From an uncultured bacterium (GTDB taxonomy: Bacteria > Desulfobacterota > WTBG01): a DNA stretch of 9,242 nucleotides. Below, piece after piece: positions 1 to 6,884 of the stretch. The stretch covers positions 1-9,242 of the forward strand of contig CALJBY010000109.1 of NCBI GenBank assembly GCA_938024025.1, given 5' to 3'. The translations under genes and the position numbers were made by a program. The notes below the pieces were generated by a model that saw only the letters and a list, made by a program, of their open reading frames with translations, had not been told where the DNA came from and ran no database searches. The first letter of the stretch is position 1. The number at the start of each line of letters is the position of its first letter.

Positions 1-1085
1 GTCTCCCGGCTTTTGCCAAAAGCCTGGATCACTGCCCGTACCCGGGGAATATATCCATGGTGGTCTGCGCCCCAGATGTTAATAATCCTGTCAAACCCCC
101 TCTCAAGCTGGTTGAGGTGGTAGGCAATATCTGATGCAAAGTAGGTTGGGACACCAGTGTCCCGTACAACAACCCGATCTTTATCATCTCCAAAGAGAGT
201 GCTGTTGAACCAGAGGTTTCCCTCGCTGGTATAGGTCTGGCCCTTTTCCTTCAGTGCACCGAGTGCCCTTTCCACTGCGTTCTCCTCGTGGAGGGTCTTT
301 TCACTGAACCATGTGTCAAAGCGGGCGCCAAAATCCCCGAGGTCTGTTTGTATCCCCTTTAAGATATTGTCAACAGCACAGGAGGTAAAAAAGGGCAGTG
401 ATTCTGATTCCCCTTTTTCCCGGTAGACTTCACCCTCTTGTGTGACAATCTCCCGGGCGATTTCTTCAATATAATCACCCTGGTAGCAATCATCAGGAAA
501 GGAGACGTCTTTTCCCAAAAGCTGGAGGTAGCGAATATAAACCGATTTGCCAAGCAGGTTCATCTGGTTGCCGGTGTCATTAATGTAATATTCCCGGCTT
601 ACACTGTATCCCACGGCTGCCATAATATTGGCCAGGGCATCTCCTACGGCAGCCCCCCTGCCATGTCCGATGTGAAGGGGCCCGGTTGGATTTGCACTTA
701 CATACTCGATATTTATCTTTTTACCCGTGCCGAGCTGAGACTGCCCGTAACTGCTCCCTTGCAGGGAAATGTTCCGGAATGCGCTCAACCAGCAGGATTG
801 GGAAATAAAAAAGTTAATAAACCCGGGTCCGGCAATCTCAACTTTGTCTATCCTCGAGTCATCTGAGGGCAGATGTTTGATAATCTGCTGGGCTATTTCC
901 CGGGGGGGCTTCTTTTCCTGGGGAGCAAGCAGCATAGCGACATTGGTTGCGTAGTCCCCATGATCTTTCATCCTGGGAGTTTCTACGTTGAAAGGAGGAA
1001 ACTGGACGGAGGAGAGTACCCCCGATTGAACGCAGCCTGCGAGGGCATCTCCAATTAACTGTTGTATAGTTTCTTTTATGTTCAT
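1..1085 (-). CDS. argS: Arginyl-tRNA synthetase, N-terminal part (cut at left window edge)
   Basis: Charges tRNA-Arg with arginine in the cytoplasm (class I aminoacyl-tRNA synthetase). The visible 361 residues start MNIKETIQQLIGDAL and run off the left edge, so the C-terminal anticodon-binding region is outside. Residues about 1-110 match the N-terminal additional domain of ArgS, with GDYATNVA at 43-50. The catalytic Rossmann fold follows, with the signature PTGPLHIGHGRG at 133-144 (HIGH motif at 138-141), YINDTGNQ at 167-174 and the late WGADHHGYIPR stretch at 338-348. The ATG at 1085 is the first start after an in-frame TAG at 1098-1100. A weak AGAAG lies about nine bases upstream. It sits 116 nt downstream of the acyl-CoA ligase on the same strand. 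I infer it is a housekeeping neighbour and not part of the redox module. No frameshift is seen. Confidence 0.97.
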   Translation of the reverse strand, partial: MNIKETIQQLIGDALAGCVQSGVLSSVQFPPFNVETPRMKDHGDYATNVAMLLAPQEKKPPREIAQQIIKHLPSDDSRIDKVEIAGPGFINFFISQSCWLSAFRNISLQGSSYGQSQLGTGKKINIEYVSANPTGPLHIGHGRGAAVGDALANIMAAVGYSVSREYYINDTGNQMNLLGKSVYIRYLQLLGKDVSFPDDCYQGDYIEEIAREIVTQEGEVYREKGESESLPFFTSCAVDNILKGIQTDLGDFGARFDTWFSEKTLHEENAVERALGALKEKGQTYTSEGNLWFNSTLFGDDKDRVVVRDTGVPTYFASDIAYHLNQLERGFDRIINIWGADHHGYIPRVRAVIQAFGKSRE

Positions 1086-1166
1086 TGGATAGTACTTCTA
1101 GTCGAAGGTAGAACACCTTTTTGTGACTGGAGCTTGGTGGAAAGTGAAAGCAAACGTTTCTATTTT

Positions 1167-1183
1167 ACCAATAGTGTATTGGT
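1167..1183. other. Perfect 7-bp inverted repeat between the ligase gene and argS
   Basis: The 17-nt sequence ACCAATAGTGTATTGGT has two perfect 7-nt arms (1167-1173 and 1177-1183) around a 3-nt centre. It lies 18 nt past the ligase stop codon, in the 116-nt gap before argS. On the transcribed strand it is followed by AAAATAG and not a run of T, so it is not a typical intrinsic terminator. It could be an RNA hairpin protecting the operon's 3' end, or a repressor site for argS. I see no convincing -35/-10 pair in this gap. Confidence 0.35.
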
Positions 1184-1201
1184 GGAGATAGAAGAATATT
1201 T

Positions 1202-2929
1202 TCATCCTTCATATTCGTACTCAAATTCTCCCCGTTCTTTCATTTTCTTGATCTCTTCCTGTCTCAAGGCATTTTTGAATAGTTTCTCGGTCACGGTTAG
1301 TGGAAATTCATCTCTAAATTCGACATAGCTCGGGTCTTTCGGCACGGCGTAGGATGGAAATTTTTCCCGGCAATAGCGAATTATCTCATCTGCGGTAAGC
1401 TTCTCTTTACACTCCGGTTTGGGTTTAATATAAATTTTGACCCGTTCGCTTCCCGGTGTTTTCGGGTCGGGAATACCAACCACCGCAGCGATGGCAACCT
1501 CAGGATGGTTAAACAGTTCTGCGTCCAGCTCGGTGGAGTATACTTTAAAGCCGGAAACGTTGATCATATCTTTTGTCCGGTCCTCAATGTAAAAATAACC
1601 ATCTTCGTCCATCCTGGCGATGTCATTGGTTCGAAGCCATCCATCTTCCAGTCCACTGCCGGGTGTGGGCCAGTAGCCTTTCATTACCTGAGGTCCCCGT
1701 GAATATATGATACCGGGTTCCCCGAAAGGCACTTCCTTCCCCGTACCCGGGTCGATCACTTTTACTTCAGTATCGGGGACAGGGATTCCCAGACTCAACT
1801 TTTCCTCTTTCATAAAACCGGTGATTTTAGAGAATGAAGAAATGTTCAGGTGGGTAAGGGGACCTGTTTCGGTCAGGCCATATGACTCTGAAATAGGGTT
1901 GCCCATCTCGTTCTTGACCGCATCAGCAATCACTTTGGGAAGGGGTGCAGCACATGACATCATCATGGTTTGCATCCTTCCCACCTTGCTCTGCGCCATC
2001 CGGAAATACTGAGTAGGGACACAGGCAACCAGGAAAGGCCGGTGTTCCTGCATGGTTTTTACTAAAAGGTCATTATCTCTGGGGTCAGGCACCAGGATGA
2101 CGCGAAATCCCCAGTAAATGGCAAATTCCACCACCCAATGGCCATAGGCGTGAAATAAAGGAACGGGAATAAGGATGGAGGTCTTTCCTCTAATGCCTGT
2201 CTCCAGAGGGGTGAGCATCCAGGGAAGTCCCTGGCAGAGGTTAGCCATACGGTTGAAGTGGGTCAACATGACCCCTTTAGGCAGTCCAGTGGAGCCTCCG
2301 GTGAAACAGAGGAAGGCAAGGTCCTCTTTGGGATCAATGGTAACATCCGGTGGATCAGGTTCGTGTTCATCCAGTAATGTCCGGAATTGCATTGTTCCCG
2401 GAATATCCCGTAGCTCTGGTGGATTAGTACCATAATCTTCCCAGGAGGTGACGATGATATTTTTAAGTTTGGTTTTGTCTTTAATTGCATTGATCCTGGG
2501 CAGACTGTCTTCAATGCAAATGACCGTTTCAGCCCCAGGACTGCCGATCTCATGTTCCAGATCCCGTTCTTTATGAAGAATGCTGCAGGGGATGTGGGTA
2601 GCCCCGGCTCTCAAAATCCCCATATCTGCAATAATGAACTGCAGGCAGTTGGGAATCACCGTTGCTACCATGTCTCCTTTCTTAACCCCCAGTGAGGCAA
2701 GGGCAGTTGCAAGCCTATCCACAAGGTCTTTCAGGGTACGGTAGCTGGTTTCCTTTCCGAAGGCGAGACATGCGGGGCGGTTAGGAAATTTTTCTGCCGT
2801 GTCGTACAGTATTTGATATAACGGTACTTCCGGATAGGGTTCCAGTGTCTTCTTTAATGGATAGGGTCCGAACTTATAGCTTTTAAGCCAGGGTTTATCG
2901 GCATAGGTCATCTTAGGTGCTTCGCTCAT
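1202..2929 (-). CDS. AMP-forming acyl-CoA ligase (fatty or aromatic acid:CoA ligase family)
   Basis: A 575-residue ANL-superfamily enzyme predicted to activate a carboxylic acid with ATP to an acyl-adenylate and then to an acyl-CoA. The phosphate-binding motif FTGGSTGLPKGV is at 209-220 and ESYGLTETGP at 348-357. The hinge and C-terminal region is DGWLRTNDIARMDEDGYF at 429-446, then DRTKDMINVSGFKVYSTE at 450-467. The C-terminal PLTVTEKLFK (543-552) supplies the likely catalytic lysine, K549. Two positions differ from the usual form: TGG instead of TSG in the P-loop, and TND instead of TGD near 434. Length is normal for the family, and no signal peptide or membrane segment is seen. GGAGG at 2941-2945 precedes the ATG by 11 nt, and the AOR stop lies 30 nt upstream, so co-transcription is very likely. 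The substrate cannot be read from the sequence. The neighbouring AOR suggests the acid it makes or consumes. Confidence 0.9.
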   Translation of the reverse strand: MSEAPKMTYADKPWLKSYKFGPYPLKKTLEPYPEVPLYQILYDTAEKFPNRPACLAFGKETSYRTLKDLVDRLATALASLGVKKGDMVATVIPNCLQFIIADMGILRAGATHIPCSILHKERDLEHEIGSPGAETVICIEDSLPRINAIKDKTKLKNIIVTSWEDYGTNPPELRDIPGTMQFRTLLDEHEPDPPDVTIDPKEDLAFLCFTGGSTGLPKGVMLTHFNRMANLCQGLPWMLTPLETGIRGKTSILIPVPLFHAYGHWVVEFAIYWGFRVILVPDPRDNDLLVKTMQEHRPFLVACVPTQYFRMAQSKVGRMQTMMMSCAAPLPKVIADAVKNEMGNPISESYGLTETGPLTHLNISSFSKITGFMKEEKLSLGIPVPDTEVKVIDPGTGKEVPFGEPGIIYSRGPQVMKGYWPTPGSGLEDGWLRTNDIARMDEDGYFYIEDRTKDMINVSGFKVYSTELDAELFNHPEVAIAAVVGIPDPKTPGSERVKIYIKPKPECKEKLTADEIIRYCREKFPSYAVPKDPSYVEFRDEFPLTVTEKLFKNALRQEEIKKMKERGEFEYEYEG

Positions 2930-2959
2930 GTAAACTGTATCCTCCGTTATCGAGAAATT

Positions 2960-4825
2960 TTATTTCCATAGATCCTGAACGACATTGTCCAGTCCCAGTT
3001 CCTTTAGTTTTTCGGGTGTGGGTTTTCCTGTCTTCTTGTCCCATCCCCGTTCTTCATAGTAATGATCCAACAGCATGTCTAATTGATCTATTACCTGGCC
3101 TTTAGCAGGGCCTTCAGGCATCGGTTCTTCGGTCAGTCGCTTAGGCAGGGTGTCATCCGCTCTTGAGAATCCATCTCTCATGTTAAATGCCCGGGAGAGG
3201 TTGACCGCCCGCTCTCCGGTCTTCCGGAAATCTTCAATGCCAAACTCCCAGCCGGTAACCGACGAGATCAAATCGACCCACTCCTTTGCGTCCAGCATCA
3301 ACCCCATAAATTTACATGTTCCGGTTATGTCAAACATGGTTAAGGCATCTTCCAGATCTTTGAGGACTTTTGTATCCTTTGGTTTTGGCGTATACACGTC
3401 ATCGATTTTACTATTTTCCACAACGAGGAAAGGTGTATCGATAAAGGTCGGGCCCTGGATGTAACCGGTCATGTGATCTCCGCCCCTGCTCGCCACTGCA
3501 TATCCCAGTCCGGTGATCTTGACTGCACGGGAATCGTATGCAGGAAGTTCCAGGCCTTTTACATGCATGGCAAAGACCTCTGAGCCTTTACCCAGTTTTT
3601 CGGCAACTCTTTTCGTCCCTTCGGATAAGAGGTCTCCAATACCTTCTCTTTTCCCTATTTTTTCCGTGAGTTCAACCAGCATGTCCGCATCTCCAAACTT
3701 AATTTCCAGACCCCCGGTGTCCTCTTTTGTGAGAATTCCTTTCTCATAGCATTCCATGGCAAAGGCAATGATACTGCCGGCGGAGATGGTATCAATACCA
3801 TATTCGTTACAGAGAAAATTGGCCATGGTGATGGCATTGAGGTCCCCCACATCAGTAGAAGAGCCCAGGAGCACTACGGATTCAAACTCAGGTCCTTCCC
3901 CCTCTTTGCCGGCCCATTTCCCGGTTTTGATCTTAGACACCCTTCCGCAGGCTATGGGACAGGCAAAACAGGCAACCCGGTCTTTGAGAACATTTTCTGT
4001 CAATGCCATCCCATTGATCCTCTCTTCGTTGGGAAACGAGCCGGTTTGCCAGTTTCTGGTAGGGAGTCCGCCCCTGACATTTACCATATCCAAGAGGAGG
4101 TTTGTTCCATGGGTTTCAAGACCTACTTTCAGCATGGAGTCTCTGATGAGGTCATACTGTTTTTTTGATACCTCTCTGAATTTCTCCGGGTCGGCCAGCT
4201 TGGGTTTTTGGGTCCCCCATGCAGCGATGGCCTTTAAGTTCTTTGACCCCATCACTGCTCCCAGACCGCATCGTCCTGCAGCCCTATGGATGTCATTCAT
4301 CACGCAGGCAATTTTCACCAGCTTCTCTCCGGCGGGACCAATACAGGCGACCTTGAATTTATCTCCCAACTCCTTCTGGATTGTTTCAGTTGTTTCAGGT
4401 GTTTTTAGACCCCAGAGGTGACTGGCATCTCTGAGTTCAGCCTTCCCGTCTTCACAGACGAGATAAACCGGTTTCGGGGAGATACCCTCAAAAATAACCC
4501 CGTCATAACCTGTGCTTTTGAAGGCAGGGGCCCAGAATCCACCTGAGTTTGCCTGAGCCCAGGTTCCTGTCAAGGGAGACTTGGCCACCACGCTATATCT
4601 GCCGGCGCTGGGACAGGGTGTCCCCGTCAAGGGACCGGTCATAAAAATAAGCTCGTTTTCAGGACCAAGAGGGTCTACTCCTGCTGGTACTTCATCATAA
4701 AGATATTTTGTCGCTAATGAACCACCTCCTAAAAACATTTTGGCTATGCTTTCTGGAATCTCTTCTTCGGAAATAGTTCCCTCTGTCAAATTAACCCTTA
4801 GAATTTTTCCCATAAGACCATTCAT
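2960..4825 (-). CDS. Tungsten-type aldehyde:ferredoxin oxidoreductase (AOR family)
   Basis: A 621-residue cytoplasmic enzyme of the AOR family, which oxidises aldehydes to carboxylates (or the reverse) with ferredoxin as electron partner. The cofactor is a tungsten bis-pyranopterin plus one [4Fe-4S] cluster. The opening MNGLMGKILRVNLTEG is typical. Pterin-site regions are visible around GRYSVVAKSPLTG (75-87), QANSGGFWAPAFKSTGYDG (91-109) and HRAAGRCGLGAVMGSKNLKA (180-199). Predicted cluster ligands are C286, C289 and C293 (CFACPIAC) with C504 (TGTCKF). The SRGGDH segment ends at H451, and EFES at 314-317 contains the candidate active-site acid; these fit the Glu/His pair known in the family. 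A strong AGGAGG at 4833-4838, seven bases before the ATG, fixes the start. Its place between an Flx module and an acyl-CoA ligase suggests acid/aldehyde interconversion coupled to NAD(P)H. A BamB-like (class II benzoyl-CoA reductase) role is possible but less likely. Confidence 0.92.
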   Translation of the reverse strand: MNGLMGKILRVNLTEGTISEEEIPESIAKMFLGGGSLATKYLYDEVPAGVDPLGPENELIFMTGPLTGTPCPSAGRYSVVAKSPLTGTWAQANSGGFWAPAFKSTGYDGVIFEGISPKPVYLVCEDGKAELRDASHLWGLKTPETTETIQKELGDKFKVACIGPAGEKLVKIACVMNDIHRAAGRCGLGAVMGSKNLKAIAAWGTQKPKLADPEKFREVSKKQYDLIRDSMLKVGLETHGTNLLLDMVNVRGGLPTRNWQTGSFPNEERINGMALTENVLKDRVACFACPIACGRVSKIKTGKWAGKEGEGPEFESVVLLGSSTDVGDLNAITMANFLCNEYGIDTISAGSIIAFAMECYEKGILTKEDTGGLEIKFGDADMLVELTEKIGKREGIGDLLSEGTKRVAEKLGKGSEVFAMHVKGLELPAYDSRAVKITGLGYAVASRGGDHMTGYIQGPTFIDTPFLVVENSKIDDVYTPKPKDTKVLKDLEDALTMFDITGTCKFMGLMLDAKEWVDLISSVTGWEFGIEDFRKTGERAVNLSRAFNMRDGFSRADDTLPKRLTEEPMPEGPAKGQVIDQLDMLLDHYYEERGWDKKTGKPTPEKLKELGLDNVVQDLWK

Positions 4826-4897
4826 GCTGGTTCCTCCTTTCGTAGTTCATAGTTAAGGGTAAGGTTCCTAAGTTATTGATGAAATACCGGCATCCTC
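4826..4897 (-). other. 72-nt spacer between flxA and the AOR gene
   Basis: This gap carries the strong AOR ribosome-binding site (AGGAGG, 4833-4838). It also has an A+T-rich stretch reading TTAACTATGAACTACGAA on the minus strand, similar in style to short dispersed intergenic repeats. No terminator hairpin and no clear promoter are visible, so read-through from flxA into the AOR gene is the simplest reading. Confidence 0.5.
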
Positions 4898-5722
4898 CTA
4901 GAACTCTGGCAGATCTTTTAAGGTATCGTAGGAAAAAACCGGACCATCTTTACAGATGTAGAGGTGGCCGACATTACACCTCCCACATTTTCCAATGCCG
5001 CACTTCATCCTGTTTTCCATAGTTGTGAAGATTTGGGCATCGGTAAAGCCGAGTTCAAGAAGATTTTTAATAACGTACTTTATCATTACCACAGGACCAC
5101 AGGTTATGGCAATGCAATTTTCCGGAGAAGGTTTAATTTCAAGCAGATTGTTTGGGACAAAACCGACAAATTTGTTCCAGCCGGGCTCTTCAGCATCAAT
5201 TGAAAGGTGGACAGATGCAGGGCCGTCTTTTTCTAATGCGAGGAGTTCATCTTTAAAGCAAAGATCATGGGAAGAACGGGCTCCATAGATGACCGTAAGA
5301 TCGCCGAAATCACTTCGATTATCCAAGATGGACTGTACAATGGGCCTGAGTGGAGCCTGTCCGATTCCCCCCCCGATGGTCACAATATTTTTTCCCTTCC
5401 AGTCATCCAGTGGAAATCCATTTCCATAAGGTCCCCGCAGGGAAATAGTGTCCCCCGGTTCACATTCATGTAAGGCAGATGTAACGGTGCCCAGTCGCAT
5501 GACACTGAATTCAAGACAGTCTTTTCTGGTAGGGGAGGAAGCGATAGAGATCATGCTTTCACCGATGCCAAGGATTCCTATAATGGCACATTGTCCGGGT
5601 CGATGATTCAAGCTGTTCCCATTTTCAAGGACAACCTTAAATGTTTTAATGGGCCGTTCTCCGGGTGCCTCATCTTTGACATCGATAATTTTAGCAACCT
5701 GGGGTAGGTAGGGATTGTTCAT
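4898..5722 (-). CDS. flxA: FlxA-like FAD/NAD(P)H oxidoreductase with C-terminal [2Fe-2S] (HydG/PyrK/AsrB type)
   Basis: A 274-residue flavoprotein of the ferredoxin-NADP reductase fold. It is predicted to exchange hydride between NAD(P)H and FAD and pass single electrons on. The N-terminal beta-barrel holds the flavin motif, with RPGQ at 41-44 and MISIASSP at 57-64. The loop GPYGNGFPLDDW (97-108) leads to the nucleotide-binding GGGIGQAPLRP at 117-127. A CGP at 208-210 closes the NAD(P) lobe. The C-terminal CGIGKCGRC (C241, C246, C249) with C257 is a PyrK-style [2Fe-2S] site. The ATG overlaps the flxB stop codon as ATGA, with AAGGA upstream, so it is translationally coupled to flxB. With FlxB, FlxC, FlxD and HdrA nearby, FlxA is the expected pyridine-nucleotide entry subunit of an Flx-Hdr complex. 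HydG-type hydrogenase or sulfite-reductase subunits are homologues, but no catalytic partner for those roles is present. Confidence 0.87.
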   Translation of the reverse strand: MNNPYLPQVAKIIDVKDEAPGERPIKTFKVVLENGNSLNHRPGQCAIIGILGIGESMISIASSPTRKDCLEFSVMRLGTVTSALHECEPGDTISLRGPYGNGFPLDDWKGKNIVTIGGGIGQAPLRPIVQSILDNRSDFGDLTVIYGARSSHDLCFKDELLALEKDGPASVHLSIDAEEPGWNKFVGFVPNNLLEIKPSPENCIAITCGPVVMIKYVIKNLLELGFTDAQIFTTMENRMKCGIGKCGRCNVGHLYICKDGPVFSYDTLKDLPEF

Positions 5723-6726
5723 TCCGTTTCCTTGACACGTGAAAGATAGTCAATCAGATCAATATTAACAGGGCACAGGCTGATGCAGCGGCCACACCCG
5801 ACACAGCTGTATGAATGAAAGTTGTCCATATTAAATTTAAATTTGTGATAGATTCTGTTTCTGAAACGTTCAGTCCTGGTTGCCCTGGGATTGTGGCCCG
5901 AGGCGTGCAGGGTATATTCGGGAAACATGCATGAGTCCCAGATCCTGACACGCCTGCCCTGTTTCAGGGTTGTTTCGTCCTGCATGTCAAAACAATAGCA
6001 GGTGGGGCAGGAGTAAGTGCAGATGCCGCAGCCAATACACTTTGAGGCAAACTCTTTCCAGACAGGATGCTCAAAGAGTGAAGCAAGCTTTTCAGGTAAT
6101 CCCGTTAGATCAATATGGCGCTTAATTTTGTCCGTGGCTGCCTGCGCTATTTGTTCGCTTGATTCCGCTGTTGCAGGTGACAAAAGAGAAGATGCCTTTC
6201 CTGTGATTTCTTTGCCGGTCTCAGTAATAACCTCAAGCGTAAATAAATCACCGCAGTCTATAAAGAGGAGATCGAGGCCTTCTCTTCCAAAAGGACTGCC
6301 CCCTATGGAGGTGCAAAAGCAGTTGACAAAGGGGTCGTTACAGGCAATGCCTAAAAGTGCCGTTTTGCTTCTTCGGGCCCGGTAATAGGGGTCAGGCACA
6401 TCCCCTTCAAAAACAGGGTCAAGCAGGGTGAAGCTTCGGGCATCACAGGGACGAATGCCGAAAACGATAGTGTTTTTCACGGCATTCAGGTCTGTTTCGG
6501 TAACTGTTCCCTTTCTGTCGTAGGAAAAAAGGGGTTCGTTCTGAGGGAATATCGCTTTCTTGGAGATTACCGGCTGGTTTTCAAGGTCGAGGTCAACATC
6601 TTTAAGATCGTCCAGACGGTCAAAAAGCGTGGCAGGACCCTTCTTCACGGGGGCCCAAATCTCGTAGTCACTAAGGGCACTCAGGAATTCAGGTAGTTTG
6701 TCTTTTGGTAAAGTATAGGTAGTCAT
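5719..6726 (-). CDS. flxB: FlxB-like electron-transfer protein with two [4Fe-4S] clusters (HydB/AsrA type)
   Basis: A 335-residue iron-sulfur protein resembling the beta subunit of soluble sulfhydrogenases (HydB) and AsrA. It is predicted to wire electrons between FlxA and the rest of the complex. The N-terminal two-thirds has conserved cysteine patches at GIRPCDARS (90-98), ACNDP (128-132) and NCFCTSIGGSPFG (135-147). Two ferredoxin-like motifs follow: C230-C233-C236-C240, continuing as PTCYC with two more cysteines (243, 245), and C308-C311-C314-C318. No membrane segment is seen. The ATG at 6726 gives the family's usual opening (LPKDKLPEFLSALSDYE), but there is no Shine-Dalgarno sequence in the 20 bases before it. 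An in-frame TAG at 6775-6777 limits any extension. The flxA start overlaps its stop codon. It is separated from flxC by a 158-nt gap with repeat-like sequence. The FlxB name rests on family resemblance and context. Confidence 0.85.
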   Translation of the reverse strand: MTTYTLPKDKLPEFLSALSDYEIWAPVKKGPATLFDRLDDLKDVDLDLENQPVISKKAIFPQNEPLFSYDRKGTVTETDLNAVKNTIVFGIRPCDARSFTLLDPVFEGDVPDPYYRARRSKTALLGIACNDPFVNCFCTSIGGSPFGREGLDLLFIDCGDLFTLEVITETGKEITGKASSLLSPATAESSEQIAQAATDKIKRHIDLTGLPEKLASLFEHPVWKEFASKCIGCGICTYSCPTCYCFDMQDETTLKQGRRVRIWDSCMFPEYTLHASGHNPRATRTERFRNRIYHKFKFNMDNFHSYSCVGCGRCISLCPVNIDLIDYLSRVKETE

Positions 6727-6773
6727 AAGTGTAACATGGATACAGTGTGCTGAGTATGAAATGCTAGAGTGGA

Positions 6774-6842
6774 CCTAAATTCGAAATCCTAAATCCGAAG
6801 CACGAAACAAATTCAAATGATCAAAATTCTAAGCACAAAACA
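6774..6842. repeat. A+T-rich intergenic element with 14-nt internal repeat, likely a dispersed repeat
   Basis: Between flxC and flxB lies an A+T-rich stretch unlike the coding sequence on either side. It begins with two near-identical 14-nt units, CCTAAATTCGAAAT (6774-6787) and CCTAAATCCGAAG (6788-6800). These are followed by CACGAAACAAATTC and CAAATGATCAAAATTC. From memory, strings of this CGAAAT/CGAAGCACGAAACAAATTCAAA style recur between genes in several uncultured anaerobic bacteria. I could not run a search to confirm that. It encodes no plausible protein. It interrupts an otherwise overlapping gene series and may have displaced the original flxB ribosome-binding site. Confidence 0.55.
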
Positions 6843-6870
6843 CTCCCTACCTCCCAGGGGGAGAGGGGAG
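6843..6870 (-). terminator. GC-rich two-part hairpin just after flxC, possible attenuator or partial terminator
   Basis: Fourteen bases past the flxC stop codon the transcript can fold into a hairpin. An outer 5-bp stem (CTCCC with GGGAG, 6866-6870 and 6843-6847) and an inner 5-bp stem (6859-6863 and 6851-6855), plus one G-U pair, are separated by a small bulge, with a 3-nt loop. TGTTTTGTG follows on the transcribed strand, a weak U-tract. It could lower expression of flxB, flxA and the AOR gene relative to hdrA-flxD-flxC, or it may be part of a mobile palindromic repeat. Confidence 0.4.
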
Positions 6871-6884
6871 ATTTCACATAAAAT

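Noticed and set aside
438..866. A 142-codon plus-strand open frame at the left end
   Set aside because: It is antisense to argS, whose HIGH motif and N-terminal domain are clear in the minus-strand frame that runs off the edge.
3756..4421. A 221-codon plus-strand open frame opposite the AOR gene
   Set aside because: It lies wholly antisense to a well-supported AOR reading frame, has no recognisable domain, and reflects codon bias of the real gene.
6723..6737. A four-codon reading frame (MLHL) ending in ATGA overlap with the flxB start
   Set aside because: It could be a coupling leader, but it has no ribosome-binding site and is short enough to arise by chance.
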